Below, piece by piece: positions 50,497 through 63,870 of a stretch of 64,000 bases of DNA; position 1 is the first letter of the stretch; every line of letters starts with the position of its first letter. The stretch is from Xiphophorus maculatus (lineage: Eukaryota > Chordata > Actinopteri > Cyprinodontiformes > Poeciliidae), in contig NC_036457.1 in the NCBI RefSeq assembly GCF_002775205.1, positions 8,758,024-8,822,023 of the forward strand, written 5' to 3'. Position numbers and translations under genes: made by a program. Under the pieces are notes generated by a model that ran no database searches, had not been told where the DNA came from, and worked only from the letters and a program-made list of their open reading frames with translations.

Positions 50497-50620
50497 ATGA
50501 AGATTACCTCCCATCATCTGATGATAACCGGTCTCGCTATCAGGTTCAACCTCAGGCTGATCCCGCTTCTGCTGCTGTTTCTTGGATACACTCGCGGGAT
50601 GCCGCACGTTCTAAGATTTG
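50497..50620 (+). CDS. grik2: Kainate glutamate receptor subunit, first coding exon
   Basis: The exon encodes 41 residues plus one base, starting MKIT, with a leucine-rich signal-peptide core (LIPLLLLFLGY). It ends GMPHVLRF before a donor G/GTGAGA. The split codon would give Gly and lead into the GIFE motif that opens the amino-terminal domain of GRIK1-3. Kainate receptors are ligand-gated cation channels of neuronal membranes, and this exon supplies the signal peptide and the first residues of the mature N-terminus. The MKI start and VLRFG favour GRIK2, whereas GMPHV resembles GRIK3, so the paralogue is likely but not certain. The next exon is beyond the window, consistent with the very long first introns of this family. 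The next upstream in-frame stop (50287-50289) and the position of the signal peptide support this ATG. Confidence 0.75.
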
Positions 50621-51721
50621 GTGAGAAAACGTACAATCTGTTACAAAGTCTACTGGCCACACTGATCATATGTATGTGCGCTTGTCTGGTGCTCGTATTC
50701 TGAGTGGAAATTTGAGGATGTACTTTGTAAAATGTAATGTTTTAGTCATATGCTTTGCAACTTCAGTTTACCATATAATATTTAGAGCTTAGAGTTTTAT
50801 CACGACCTGAACTCTGTGGAAGAAATGCTTGGGTTTTGCATCAAACTTGAAGACACACTAACTCTTAAAGACCGTACTGTAATACTGGGTTAGCATGCAA
50901 CAGTTCCTGGCTACTGACTGCAAATGAAACTCAAGCAACACCGCTTTGGGGCTTATATTTTCTAACAGATATCCAGCCGGGCATCCCCGCATCTTCTTGG
51001 CCCTTTAAACCCCTCACTCCACAGCATGCCCGCTGCATTGAAGGTTTCAGATGTAAACATCATCCCCGGGGCTCTGAGAAGATACAATCTATCTGCGTCC
51101 TGTGGTGCTTTTCAGGTTTAATTCCACTAAAGCGCCTCTCATATAAGATGTTCCCGGGGTTTTTGCATGTACTCAAACCGTAATTTAAACCGACTTAGAG
51201 AATTTGCCTTCAGTTCACTTTAACTTTATAGAAACTGACAAGCAAGTATTTAATGTTGGCTGCAGTCGCCACTTTTGTATTTATCGGCTCGTAACTTCAA
51301 CATAACGCATGTGCGCGTAAAGCAGCCAAAACCAGACCTCTCCAGACTTCTCCTGGTGCCTAATTAGATCCTCATCTCTCAGGATGGAGATGGAGAGGGC
51401 TTCTTGCCTCTCCATCCAGTCTCCGTATTTACGGAAAACACATCGGAGTTGCACAGAAAGCGGATGTCATCAAGTGTTGACAACAGACTCCCTAATATTC
51501 TCATCCACACCCCCCGTGGGGGGTCCTGCTTAAGAGTCAGGCGACGTCCACGATTGCCGCCGCTATGGCAACGGAAAGTGCTCTTCTTCCTGCTGCATTC
51601 TCTTTCCATTGAGTGGCTTCCAGTCTCACATTTGCCTGACAGACGCCCGGCATCAACTCTGGGATTTATTTAAGATAGTTTTCAAATAGTCCGTCGGCTG
51701 GAGATAAAGTGGAAAAAATTA

Positions 51722-51813
51722 GCCAAATCAGGAATGTTACGCTTGATTTGTACAGTACATTGATAAAGTGGGGGAGGGGGGGGGGGGGTGGCCAAATCAA
51801 GAATGTTACGCTT
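51722..51813. repeat. Direct repeat flanking a G-run
   Basis: A 23-bp word starting gccaaatca and ending gttacgctt occurs at 51722-51744 and, with one mismatch, at 51791-51813. Between them, on the plus strand, is an almost pure G tract (about 51770-51788). Confidence 0.85.
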
Positions 51814-54800
51814 AAAAGAGACGTGTAGTTACCATTCAAACCAAAACATACATAGAATTTTGCTAATACAATTGGTGCAATATATTCCACAAATCCTTTT
51901 TGTGTATATTTTAATCACTATTTCTGAGTGAATATTGTGTATTTTTAGTACATAGTTAAACTAAGTGGTTAAATTCTACAAACTGTTATTAATTTAATTA
52001 AATTATTTTTAAATTATTCTATTCTGTGCTTCAAGTTTATATTTTATCAATCAGAAGATAGTCCAAAAATTCCACCCTACACAGCTAATAAACACCAATA
52101 TTTAAATCTATTTCTAATAAACGGTATTTAAATCTATTTAACATAACTCAACCCAAAATACATTTTTTTCTTCTTAATATACATTTAAAACCCATAATCT
52201 CAGAATGACCAAACACTACAAAAATACATTTGGGGGATATTAATCATAAACCATACAAATAATTTATATGCTCAGCTTACATATTTGTTTTTTAAATGTA
52301 TTGTATAAAGGTGATTATATTGACTACCTTGTATTGGTAATAAATTCTATCCAAACATTCAGATCTCAACTTAGCCAAAGTTGTTTGCTTAGTTGATTGT
52401 TATTGTCATTTGTCTTGTGTATCAGAAAATAATAAGGCTGACATGTTTATATGGAATCTATCAAAAATCTATACAACTTTAAAAAGTTTGGAAGAAGAAA
52501 ATTAAGTTGTTTTCCAACTTCAACTGGTTTTCTAACAGTGCTAATACTAAAGTGAACTTTGGTGATAACTTTCTTTAACTTTTTCTTTTCCACTAACCAG
52601 TTCTTATGTTTTTGTTCCTTTTTATTATGGTAAGGACAAACTAGATTTAAAAAAATTATTTAACTAATTTATTAAACGCATTTTTTAAACAATGGCTGGA
52701 ATTTAACAAATGTATTTAGTTGCTTACTTGATTTCTACTTAGATACACTGATTAAAATCTATTGGCAAAAAAAAAAAACAACCAATATGTAAGGCACGTA
52801 TTTGTTCAATTCTAACAGTTTCATCAGTGCACAACTGATTAACAATGACACAGTTTTCCGGGTGTAGTCATTAATGCATGTTATATGGAAAGGGTTGTTT
52901 CTGTCACAAAGCTATGTGAGTTGTGTCCATGTTTTCTAAAAGAAAAAAACAAGAAATAATTTTTCATGACTAAAATATTACTGAAATGACTAATACAGAT
53001 TTAATGCGTATTCTAACAGGACAGAATGGAAGCATTTTCTCTGACAACCACAGCTAAGACCTAAACATTTTTAGCTATGGTAACTTCAGGACTAAGGAAC
53101 CCAGATTGTTAGCAAGTTTGACATTAGCACTGTTACTACATTAGCTAGCAAAACTCAATGCTAACTTAAATTTTTGCTCCAACTCAGAAAGTTTCTTAAA
53201 CACGTTTGTCATGTAAGCTCTGTTGAGTCAGTATTCATTGATTATGACAAACAATAAACCCATATCAGGATTATTATTATTGTTATTATTCTCTGAGACA
53301 CCAGAAAACAAACAGGGATTGAGCAAACCAGCAACTTCAGTACAAAATAAAATTTTAAGGTACATTTAAGGTAGTTACCATAACAATGTAGTGTGGTTAG
53401 ATTGGAGGCATTATTTATGATTCAATTTACAAAACATGTTTTAAATACGCTTGATTAAGTAATTTGACTTGCTTCACTTTAAAACCGCCCAGAAAGGCTT
53501 TTATGGTGTATGTATGGTTTATCAAAGACTTCTTGAAGCCAAACTCAATTTAAATTCACAGTATTTTTATCTGTACCTGCTGTGCTGAACTTGTCGCCTC
53601 TGCTAAGCTTAAAAAAAAAAAAAAATCTGCAGGGCATCTGGCATCAGTTGTGACATAGACATGACCAAGCGAGATAAGATATTATTCATACCACTGCGAT
53701 CTTTTCCTCTAAGGTAAAAGCTCATGCTTGATTCCTTTCCCCCTCAACTAGTTGCATTTAACACGGCTGGAATTGAGCTAAACCCTTAGCTTGTCTCTGT
53801 CTATGGTTCTGAAAGGAATAATAAAAAAAAACAACTAAAGCTTCTGTTCAGAACCAGGGACAGAGACACATGTTCGGCACAACTGCTTGTTGCTGAACAG
53901 TGCGTTCAGTCACGTTTTGTTACTTTTTTATATATTAAAAAAAAAAACCAACATGACGTTCGTGCTTACTGCTTCATTATCTAATGCTAGGAGGAGAATG
54001 GCATTATTTGCATATGTGTGTATGAAGAATTCTATTGATAAACCTAAAATGTACATGTCAGAATGAGAAGAAATGCAACAAAGAAAACCCTCAGGTGAAG
54101 CAGGAGTCATTTCCAGAGCCTTTTCTTGTACTGCAAGATGTGCTTACTCAGCAGGATAATCCCAGCTGCTCCTGCAGGAGGCCGGCTGAACGAGGAGGTC
54201 AGCTCCCCCGAGTCTGCTTGTTTCCTTCCTTGCCCCCTTGCTACATTCTGTCCAGACAGGCAGCTCGCATTGTGGAACTGCTGTTCTCTTGTCAGACTGA
54301 AACCTTTACACACTGTAGCACCACAGCCCAGTCAGGTTTTTGTATTCACAGCATCGGGCTCACCAGGGTAGAGTGACAAGTGTCAGAGGAAAATGAAAAA
54401 GAAATGAAAGAAAAAAAGAGAAATGTTTTTTTTTGGGCCACCAGCTGCAGGCGAGGTAGCAGAGTTTATTCCCACACCGAATTAGATTTTTGTGTTTAAT
54501 GTTTGTCATTTAAAACGTGGAAGATGCTCAGTGTGTAAAGGGTTTACAGAAGATTTAACCAAACACCTGGTAAGAGTAGATTTTCTCTTTGACAGACTCA
54601 CACCCACCAAGTAACACTTTGCAGAGCTGCTAAGGGTCTTCTGGATCCAGAAGAAAATATCACTTTCAACCTGAGCAGTCACCACAATCAGAAATGCCGC
54701 TTTTTACTCACACAGGCAGCTGAACAAAAATGTGCACTGGATTAATCTGCAAGCTAAGCTGCAGCTTTGTTGCTCTTTAAACACTCTTCCTGGCAGAATT

Positions 54801-55069
54801 ACTTAAGTTTTTCTATGTGCAGCAATTATCAAACTTCACATATAAAATTAATATGAAAAAATGGTAACTCAGGTTTGAAGTAAAGTTTGCAACAGCCATA
54901 TTCTTTAAATTATTTTGAAAAGACCAATTACTTGTGCATAGCCAATTTATATATGGAAAGTCTGTTGAATCTTATACAGTTGCACAGTTTTTGACATACA
55001 CTTCACGTGCATACCTGCATAGTTTTAACTTTGTAAATTATAGCACAACATAATTTGTCTCTCCATGTT

Positions 55070-55165
55070 TCTAGTTTACTTTATTATTTATAATTCTGTA
55101 CAGCATGTTGAGCTGCTTTCAGTATGAAGTGTGGTTTATAAATAAAATCGATGGATTGATTGACT
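55070..55165 (+). mobile_element. LINE 3'-tail relic
   Basis: 'gctgctttcagtatgaagtg' followed by 'tataaataaaatcgatgg' and a gattgattga tail matches the 3' end of teleost L2/Rex-type LINEs. Confidence 0.6.
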
Positions 55166-57589
55166 ATTAATTCACTGCCAAAAAATTTTAAAATTGAGGG
55201 TCACATAAAATTCTATTCTATTCACACATGTAGCAGCTCAACATATTTGGTGTTAGATACTGCTGAGTTATCCTGATTCTCATTTCTTTTAATTGTAATA
55301 TGGAGCAAACATCCAAAAATGTAGCAGTTTCTTTATATATATGGCCCTCAGCTTGCCAGTGACTGTGACGCTGAGTGATAGTATTATCGCTGCCATCTGC
55401 AAACAGCATTGGCAAAACCAATTTGTCTCTGGGCTGTCAGCTGCTGGTGAAATCATTGTTGACTCATAAATGCTCTTTCTTTCTCCACCCATTCTGTTTA
55501 CATTTTCTCAGTATAGACATATGTTGGATATATTTCAGGCAGAAATGCAATCATTATTTTTCATTTTGAAGAAAGGAAAAAAAATCAATTATTTTCTTTC
55601 AGTCAACTGCCAAAAGACAAAAATCCCCTCTAGTGAAAAGAGAAAGTGTTGTTTTTTGTTTTTTTTCTGACCTCCCTCACAATGTCTCCTCCATGATATG
55701 GGATCTCTTATTGCATTTCTAATTATAAAGAGGCTCCATCCTGTGAACTGAGTTGTGGCGAGGTTAAATGCTGAGGGTGAGAAAGAGTGGTGGGAACAAA
55801 TTCAAGAGGAGCTGATCACTAATTGACTTTATTTGCTTTCGGTTTCTGCCAGTCTGGAGTATCGGCAGGCTGGAGTTCAGTTCGGGATTGTAAGAATTAT
55901 GGATAACACCCAGCGCCCTGGCCCACTGCCAGCATGTTCACAGCGAACCCATTTAAATACGCACAAAGCTGCTTAAAATATTCATGTGTCACTTGGCCTC
56001 GCTGTGGCTTATAGAAATGTGAAACTATCTCTGCTGGCAAATGATTTCCATGGTTTAAAAATACCCACTGTGGGTTTCAAGAACAAAGAGGAGATCTGTC
56101 TCACATTAGCATGCAGCACCACATGTGGACTCGAAGCAGAGAACTATCTAGATGGATTTCTAAAACATGTTTACAGTCCCGACTCTTTGAAGGTCTCGCT
56201 GTCATGCCTCGGCTACGAAAAACCTCGACGCTGATTAATTCTAGGGTGCAGATTGTTACCGTTTTGAAATGGCAAATATCCGTGAGGTATGAAATTAGTT
56301 TTCTTGCTGTGCTAAGAATTAAGCCATTTTCACAGATTTACCAGTGTCATTTTAAAAGATTATTTACATAGGAGGTGGCTTTAGCTGATTGACCTTGTCT
56401 GCAGAATAACAGCCATTTGTTTTTGCATATCAAATAGAATACACACGAGACCTGTGCTTCTCCCTTGTAGTTGGCTTCACTCCTGTGTTGGATTTCACTT
56501 TTCACAGCCTTTCACTCACTGTCATCATCACTCATGAATTCCAGTGCTAAGGTTAAGGGTTACATGCGCAATTGTTCTCTGAACTGTCCCTTGAGAAGAG
56601 TGCCTTACTGCGTGTTTGTCCTGCTTAAAGCTAACTGAAGGTCAGAGCTGAGAGCACTGGTATGGAAGACTTTTTTTTTTTTGTTGTCGTTGTGTGTGAG
56701 CATTTTTTAATGCATGCAGAACTGTCCTTCTCACTGTTCCTCAAAGGGAAATGGTGGCAAAGATTGATGTCATGGAGGGGTGTGAAAAAAACAACAAAAA
56801 AATAAAACAAAGAGTTTGGTTGGGAAGGGGGAGAGGGGCTGTAGAGTGAGTGAAAAGAAAAACAGTGCGTGTTGAGGCCAGCAGATACAGAGTAAAGATA
56901 GATTAGTTTGCCTCAGAGCAGTCCACTCTCAGCCCACTCTCAGTTCTGGTCCGTTATTGCCGTTTTCTTATGGCTTTTTGCGAGGAGAGACAGAAAAGGA
57001 GAGAGGAGTTTGCTGTGGAAATGTGGTGGGAGGCCAGGAGTCATGCACTGCATCTCTGAATAAATGTCAGCGGAATCGTATTAAGAGAGCTGCAAATTTG
57101 CCTGCGACTACAGATACAGATGAGAAGACTTTAACAGAAGAGAAACACGTCGGTAACACTAATGTCCTTATGGTTGCTTTGAAAAATTAAGCTGGGGATG
57201 TGTTTTTATTAGCCTTTATTAGCTGTGTGTCTCAACCAACTGTAAAATGGTGGAAATCAATACAAATCGAAATGCTGCTCAGGGGAACAATGAAAAAAAG
57301 TAGGGAAAGAATCAGGCAGCGAAAAACAAATAAGCAATGCAAAGTCCCAGATGCCACCCTCTTTCATGTATCACGGGTTCCCATCTGTGGGAAAGAAAAA
57401 AGGTAAACAAACATGAGAAAAGCAAACGTAGATGTGTACTGCAAATGTGTGTAATTGCGCCAGGAATAAATTTCTCCGTGAATGATTGACAATTTATGAA
57501 GTAATCTTATTTTCCTGCAGTTTCTAATCAAGATAAAATCTACAGTTATCTGATTTCGTTCACTTTCAGCTGTTCTTAATGTTCTTTTA

Positions 57590-58645
57590 AATGTTATAAT
57601 AAAAATCAAACGGTGTAATGTAAATTTGCATTCAGCTCCCTTTTCTCTGATACCGCAGATAAAGAATGCAATTAACTGCTTTCAGAGGTCACTGAATGAA
57701 TAAACAGAGCCCACCTCAGCATAAATATGGCTGTTTTGCGAATGCCTCGTGTTTTTTTTTTTTGGTTACATTAGTGAAAAAAATACTGGACCACAAAAAC
57801 CAAGGAACAAACAATTTTTGTAAGAAGCTTAAAGCAGTGTTAGCTAAAGCAGTACTCCATTCCTTGAACATCTCAAGAAGCACAGTTACACGCATCGTTC
57901 AAAACTGGAAAAGATTTACTGCCTTTTAGAGACATCACATTTTGTCCAAGTGTTGTTCGTCTATTTGGTAGTTAACAGCTACCACATTCAGCTCTATGTT
58001 TAAAAAAAACCCCAAAAACTCACATTAAGTACCTGGACAAATCTATGCAAAATCTCATATGAAAAAAAGCATATCTGAAGTTAAACTGTCCAAAACCCAA
58101 TGCATTCTGTTGCTCCTAAATATTACAGTTGTAAAATTGTAGAAGACTTTAGTCATATATTTGCTTTCTTGAACAGTGCTTCCAACAAGAGAGCCCAAAA
58201 CATAAAAAAAATCAACAGTGAGCAAAGCATATTCATGTGTTAGGATGGACCAGTCAAAGTCCAGAAGAAAATTCAATTAAGAATCTGTGGTCAGACTTCA
58301 AAATTGCAAAACACTGCCACGCTCCATTTGATGTGATGGAGAAGGAGCTGTTTTGCAAGGAATGGGAAAATAAAACTGACTCTCTAGATGTGCAAAACTG
58401 GTTGAAATATATCACAAAGGATCTGTAATTGCTGTGAAAGGTGGTTCTGCAAACTATTGAGTCCAGGGTAAGAACACAAAGGCTTATCACATTTTTAGAT
58501 GTTTTTTTTTTGTGTGTGAAAGATGAAAAAAAAATTCTTCTATTTCAATTTTGTTTGCTTTACTTTTTGTTGATCTATCTCATACGGCAATCTAGAAATA
58601 TATTGAAGTTTGTGGATGGAAAGTGATAAATCTTAAAAATAAAAA
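57590..58645 (+). mobile_element. Tc1-like transposon with decayed transposase
   Basis: The plus strand carries a decayed transposase. Near 57840-57925 are LNISRSTVTRIVQNWKR (the DNA-binding helix region), and near 58237-58428 are the C-terminal block GWTSQSPEENSIKNLWSDFK with the conserved N-x-I-x-N-L-W and the FCKEWENK end. The middle, including most of the DDE core, is scrambled by indels. 'tattgaagtttgtgg' near 58600 is the right-end repeat. The non-coding left part (57615-57700) matches copies at 47.87 and 20.65 kb. Confidence 0.8.
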
Positions 58646-58919
58646 AAAAAAAGCAAAACTTTTGCAGTAACTCCGGCTGCTTTAGGCAACTGTGATTAGT
58701 TTCTTGAGAAGGTACAATCGTAGCTTACCATCTTTCAGTTCTGAAACTCTACAATAGAGATAGGTGCAAGAGTGCATGCTTACTCTTGATTGAACTCTAT
58801 TAGGCTAATGCATTTGACTTCACAACCATTTACCTCATGGTGTTATGAATATGAATCAATTATTTATCTCCCCTTTGTGATTCTATATACATCTTTACAA
58901 GTTTATATGTATACATCTA

Positions 58920-58963
58920 AATATATAGACATATACATATATACACACACACATACACACACC
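58920..58963. repeat. AT/AC microsatellite
   Basis: An atatac run passing into (ac)n on the plus strand. Confidence 0.9.
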
Positions 58964-59849
58964 ACACCTGTATACAAATAAATGCTTCCTGTAAACCAAG
59001 ACATCAACATGTTTATTCCAAGTACACAGCCTGAGTAAACAAACCTGAAGCCACATGCACCACAAATGAAATCTCTGACGTCCAAACTGTGCGGGATTCT
59101 GAAGTCAATCGATTACAGAAAGCCCTCTGGCTCTCTTTGCTATGATGTTAGACCCTGATCAGGTTGGGTTATCACTTTCCAGCTGAATAAAGGTCTTTGA
59201 AGAGGAGTGGCGCAACAGTCTAAGGATAGAGGACAGAATTCAGGCTTCGATTGATAGAAAAAGCCCGTTGGAGGTGAGAACATTTCTCTGTGTGAACCAA
59301 GGACACAGAGAGAAACGTGCTCTGTGGGTGCACATATTCAGGCTGGATTTACTTAAAATCATGTTCTTTGAATCAGCGTGGCGCTCCTTTGTCTACAACA
59401 CACCAGGGCTATGCAGAATGTCTCCCCCGTTCAAAGTTTTTTTTTTTGTATTTTCATTTGTTTCTCTTTGAGAAGTTATGTTTTGCTCTCCAGTGTTTTT
59501 GACTCAAAGTAATTAGTGGATTGAGATGGAAGAATAGAAATATGAAAAGAAAAGAAAAGATGTTTTTAAACACTTAATGCAACCTTTAGAGACGATTCCA
59601 ATTATATCTATGTGAAAAGCTTAACAGTTTGATAAAGCTTTGACGTTATTTATTTGGCTCCATATGTTTATTTGAACTTAGTATTTTTCTAAAATGACAA
59701 GACTGCTGTGCATTAAATGTTTTTATAAATAGATTTTGCATGCAGAAATGTACTGTGTAGTCATAAATCACCTGAGAAAACCTTCCACACATTTACCCAT
59801 CTCCTATCATGAAGAAATGTTATCATGAAGAAATGTTGCAGTTACAAGT

Positions 59850-60190
59850 AAAACATGCATTTAACATTTGTAAATGGTACTATGTACCAACATATTAAGC
59901 GCCTACAAGAATACCACCTACGTGTGAAATATATCCATATATATTTCCATGTCTTACATGCAGAAATGTATGGTAACATTTCAGCCACAGGGCAAAACCT
60001 TCCCATGTTTAAATTATTTTGTGTTGGAGTTTTCCATGTGATAAGTATACCATGTAGTAAAGTATGAAACACATGGTAAAAAACCATTCACATGCGAAAT
60101 ATTTCCCCACATTCCACATGCTTAAGCTGTGTAGTAACATGTGAAACATATACTTTACGTGGGAAATGTTCCACTTATAACAAACACGTA
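59850..60190. repeat. Degenerate CATGTG-type repeat array
   Basis: Many imperfect units built from acatgtgaaa / tttccacatg words occur in both orientations within 340 bp, giving a self-complementary, minisatellite-like field. Units are too diverged to give a fixed period. Confidence 0.5.
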
Positions 60191-61724
60191 TTTCTCCTCC
60201 TACACATGTTGCTATGCTTATTCTCAACTGTGATTTTGCGGTCATTGCTTGTGGGGCTTGTTTGTCATAAATTTAAAAAAATGAATTTTTGTTGCTATTT
60301 TCTTTTTTTACATAAACAGCATTACTGCAGAGTAAAAATAAACTTGGTCAGATTTTTTTCATGTTGCACAAAGGATTTTGATCAGTCTTAATACAACCCA
60401 CCAGCGCTGTTTTCTTTACATAGCCACCTATCAGATTTATGTACAGCGATTTGGCCTCTTTTTCAACATGACTGAAAATTTTCTGCGTGTCAAGGTGTGA
60501 CTAAATGTCAAAAATAGTGAGATATTGCAGACAGAAGGTCAGGAGAAAGATTAAAGCAAACCTTTTTTGATTTTCTTCCAATTTCATCTTCATTGTCTCT
60601 CTTTCCCTTACCCCCAATGATCCTTGTTTACAGAGAACAAAGTGAGCACACTTTTTTTTCTTTTTTTTTGAGGGGCTTCATTATTTGGTCTGTTTTTTTC
60701 ATTCATCTGCCTCTGGCTATTTTCTTTGCAAGAGTCACTCTGCAGGCCTCTTTCTTTATTCTCACTCTCTCTGCTGCTGTTCAATTGCTTGTGTGTTTGT
60801 AGAACAAGTGAGGAAAAATTGACACACCTTTGCAGCAAAAGTGTACCTGCAGCTCTGATCATGAGCTAGCTTCTGAACAACATGGGAGGCTGATGAACTC
60901 AGACCAGAAGCTGACATTTTCCTGCCCTGCGGCAGAGTGAACGGGGAGGGAGGAGGGGGAGGGGGGGGGGCAGGTGTCTGTTCAGGTCTAATGGGCCATC
61001 CATTCAGGGCTTTAATTGAGTGTCTTTTATCTGCCTCTAGTGACCTCTTTTATTCTCAATTCTTCCCTCTTCGTTTCCTTCGCTAATCCATTTTTTTGGG
61101 GCCCCACCCACCCATCTTTCCACGTTTCCCTTTCCTTTTCTTTCCCTGCCTCTGCAGTTCATATGTTTCCTCCTTTCAGCTGCCATACTTCTGCTTCTCC
61201 TTTTCTAGTTTCAACATAATAAGTGGAAGCTTGTTGTTTTCTAAAACCGTCTGACAGGTTGAGACGAGACAGTATGACGACATGGTGCACTTTCGGCATC
61301 AAAATCATGTCTCCTTTACTATTTTTTTTATGCCCATTTCTATCCATTTGTCCTTCACTGTCCTTTCGCTCCCTTTGGCTTTCGGCTTGTCTCCTTGTCC
61401 GTCCCCTACTTTATTCTCCCTCTTTTTTCAATCAAGCCGTGCTCCTGTCTGTCCTTTGGTCTTAGTGTGCTCAAAGACAACGGCATAAATCCTCATTTGA
61501 CATGCACAGTGTAGACTTCGATTTTTTTTTTTTTTGTGGTCCCTTCAAATCCTAAAGAAAAGAATAAAATCCCTACTATAAACTGCAAGTTTTGCATAAG
61601 GATTACATTGACTATACATCTAAAACACATTTGAATATGCAAATCTTTGTGTACGAAGATGATATTTGTCTTAAAACTACTTCTCCTGTGCAGAAACACA
61701 GTTCCTTGATGAAGACCTCTGACC

Positions 61725-62766
61725 TCTTAATACATTTGAACATTTTGTACAATCACAAACTTCAATATATTGCACTGGAATTTTGTATGTGAGACTAACA
61801 CATAGAGAGCATTATGCTGTAGAAATATTTTAAAATGTTCATTCAGCCTCATTTACCCTCAGAAGTCTCCCTATTTTGAGTCACAAAGCAAATCCTTTTG
61901 CATCACCCTGAGCACATAATCCCTGCTATAAACATAATGGTGCAGCATCATACTGTGGGTGTGCTTTTTTCAACCCAGATGGGAAGGCTGGTTTCCATTC
62001 AATTTTACTGAGCATCAGTTATTTTGCAAGGAACCATTTTAACAAAATTTACCACTATAACTGCAGTAAAAGATGTGTTATAGGTTCTATCTTTTCCTCT
62101 ATCTCTTTTAGCCTCTTTTAACTGCTTACACACACACGCTGCAGCTTACATGACCTTGTTTATGTGTCTGCTGTCAGTCATACATAAATAGACTGAAACT
62201 AATTAGACAAGTCTTGAAGGGTACAGATTGCAAAAAGAATAAAAAGCTAAACTCGTGCTACAGTCTTTGCCTCATTTGGTTCCATCCATAAGGCGAGCTA
62301 AGTGTGGCCCAGCGCTGGACGATGAATGTAACTCTGTATTTGTTCCATTTGTATGACATGTATGGCTTGTAATCATGGCTTGATCATTTTTGGGCATTAA
62401 AGCCTGCTTTTATATATAACCAAATCTCATTATTTCTCAAGGTAATTTACACTTAGGGGTTCTGGTTGGGTCCTGAAACTGGTTAATGGACCTGGTGGAG
62501 CACAGAGACAAAAATGAATGAACTCCAACAACAGGTTCTACAAAGTAATGAGTGATGGGCCTGAATATAAATAGAACATTTTTCCGCTTTTGTTAACATT
62601 TTTTTTGGAAATCATGTAGAATATTCCTTTCATATATCAATGAGTTGTCTATGTGCTGGTCTATCTCCAAAAATCATAGCAAATACATTAAAGCTTGGCA
62701 TAAAGTTTCACATTCAAAATGTGAAATGATGAAAAGGATGTAACTTATTTTGAAGGGCGCTGTACC
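61725..62766 (+). mobile_element. Tc1-like transposon, internally deleted
   Basis: Left-end text ('acaatcacaaacttcaat', then 'gagactaacacatagagag') jumps to a central transposase piece ('gcatcaccctgagcac' and 'ggtgcagcatcatactgtgg', the remains of a G-S-I-M-x-W-G motif). The right inverted end 'aagggcgctgtacc' lies at about 62754-62766. The DNA between about 62050 and 62540 is not recognised. Confidence 0.6.
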
Positions 62767-63840
62767 TTTGATGAATAATACAAGTACCGTTTAAATTAAA
62801 TCTCTCAATCACAGTTTTAATTTTGCGCATTTACATACTAATATCTAATATTTATGGAGCACGTTGTGTTTTAAATGCTACATCTAGAGGATATAAAAAA
62901 AATTCCACCCTATGTTCATTACCTAAATGAAAACTGATGATTGGATGGATCTATATACATATGAAGATTAAAGATTATACTAAACCGATTAACAAAACCT
63001 TCTCATTCTTCCCTTCTCTCTCCTTCTACCCTCTAAAAATCCTGCTGTGAGAATTAAGGAGCTGCCTTCTGAATTAATTCTTGACCTTTGGCTCTAAAGG
63101 GAGATAACATCTACCCCTCTACATGGAAGAAAGTCTAATTTTACAGACATTTTGATCCAAATTACAAAGACAGTGTAATACAGGGCCATTTTAATGTGCA
63201 GGAGAACAGAGAATGAGAACAGGAGCGACAAAGGGAGCAAAGAGTACAATAGAGTCCTGTATAATTTGCTTTGGCCTAATTGCAACAGCATAATTTGAAC
63301 TTTTCAGCTTCATGTCAAGGTCTGTTAAACATCATATTTATTAGAAACTTCTTATTGCAAATCTATCCTGTCATCCTGCTGGAAAAATGTGCCTGAAGAT
63401 TCTACTTTTTCATGGCAAAGAGACAGCTTGAGCTCGCCATGCTTAACTTTGCGAGAGTTTGTTTTAAGACTGCAGGATCACTGTTAGCAGAGTCCTTATC
63501 CATATTTATTTTGCTGAGCAATGGTGCTCCAGGGTCTTTGCATCCTGGGATGCACCAGACAGTCCATCCTGCCTCGCACTTCTCATCTGCAATGCCAATA
63601 ATGGTGATTTTATCGCAACAGGGGAAAGTGATAATGAACCAGCGATGCACATGCATAGTCACAGTATTCTCCAGGTTGGACTCTTCTAGCCTGCAGTGGA
63701 TAATTAGCATCTCTCACATGTGCTTAGGCTTGATTAAAACTCAGTTTACAGTGAGCAGCGCTGTGAGGTTGCCATCTGTCACCTGCAGAGGCCACCATGT
63801 GATGTGCTCTTGCCTGAGAACGCTGGTTGGTGGCTGTGTG

Positions 63841-63870
63841 TGGGGGGGGGGGTTGCGTGTGTGTGTGTTT
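63841..63870. repeat. G-run plus (GT)n
   Basis: A run of about 11 G is followed by ttgc and a short (GT)n on the plus strand. Confidence 0.9.
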
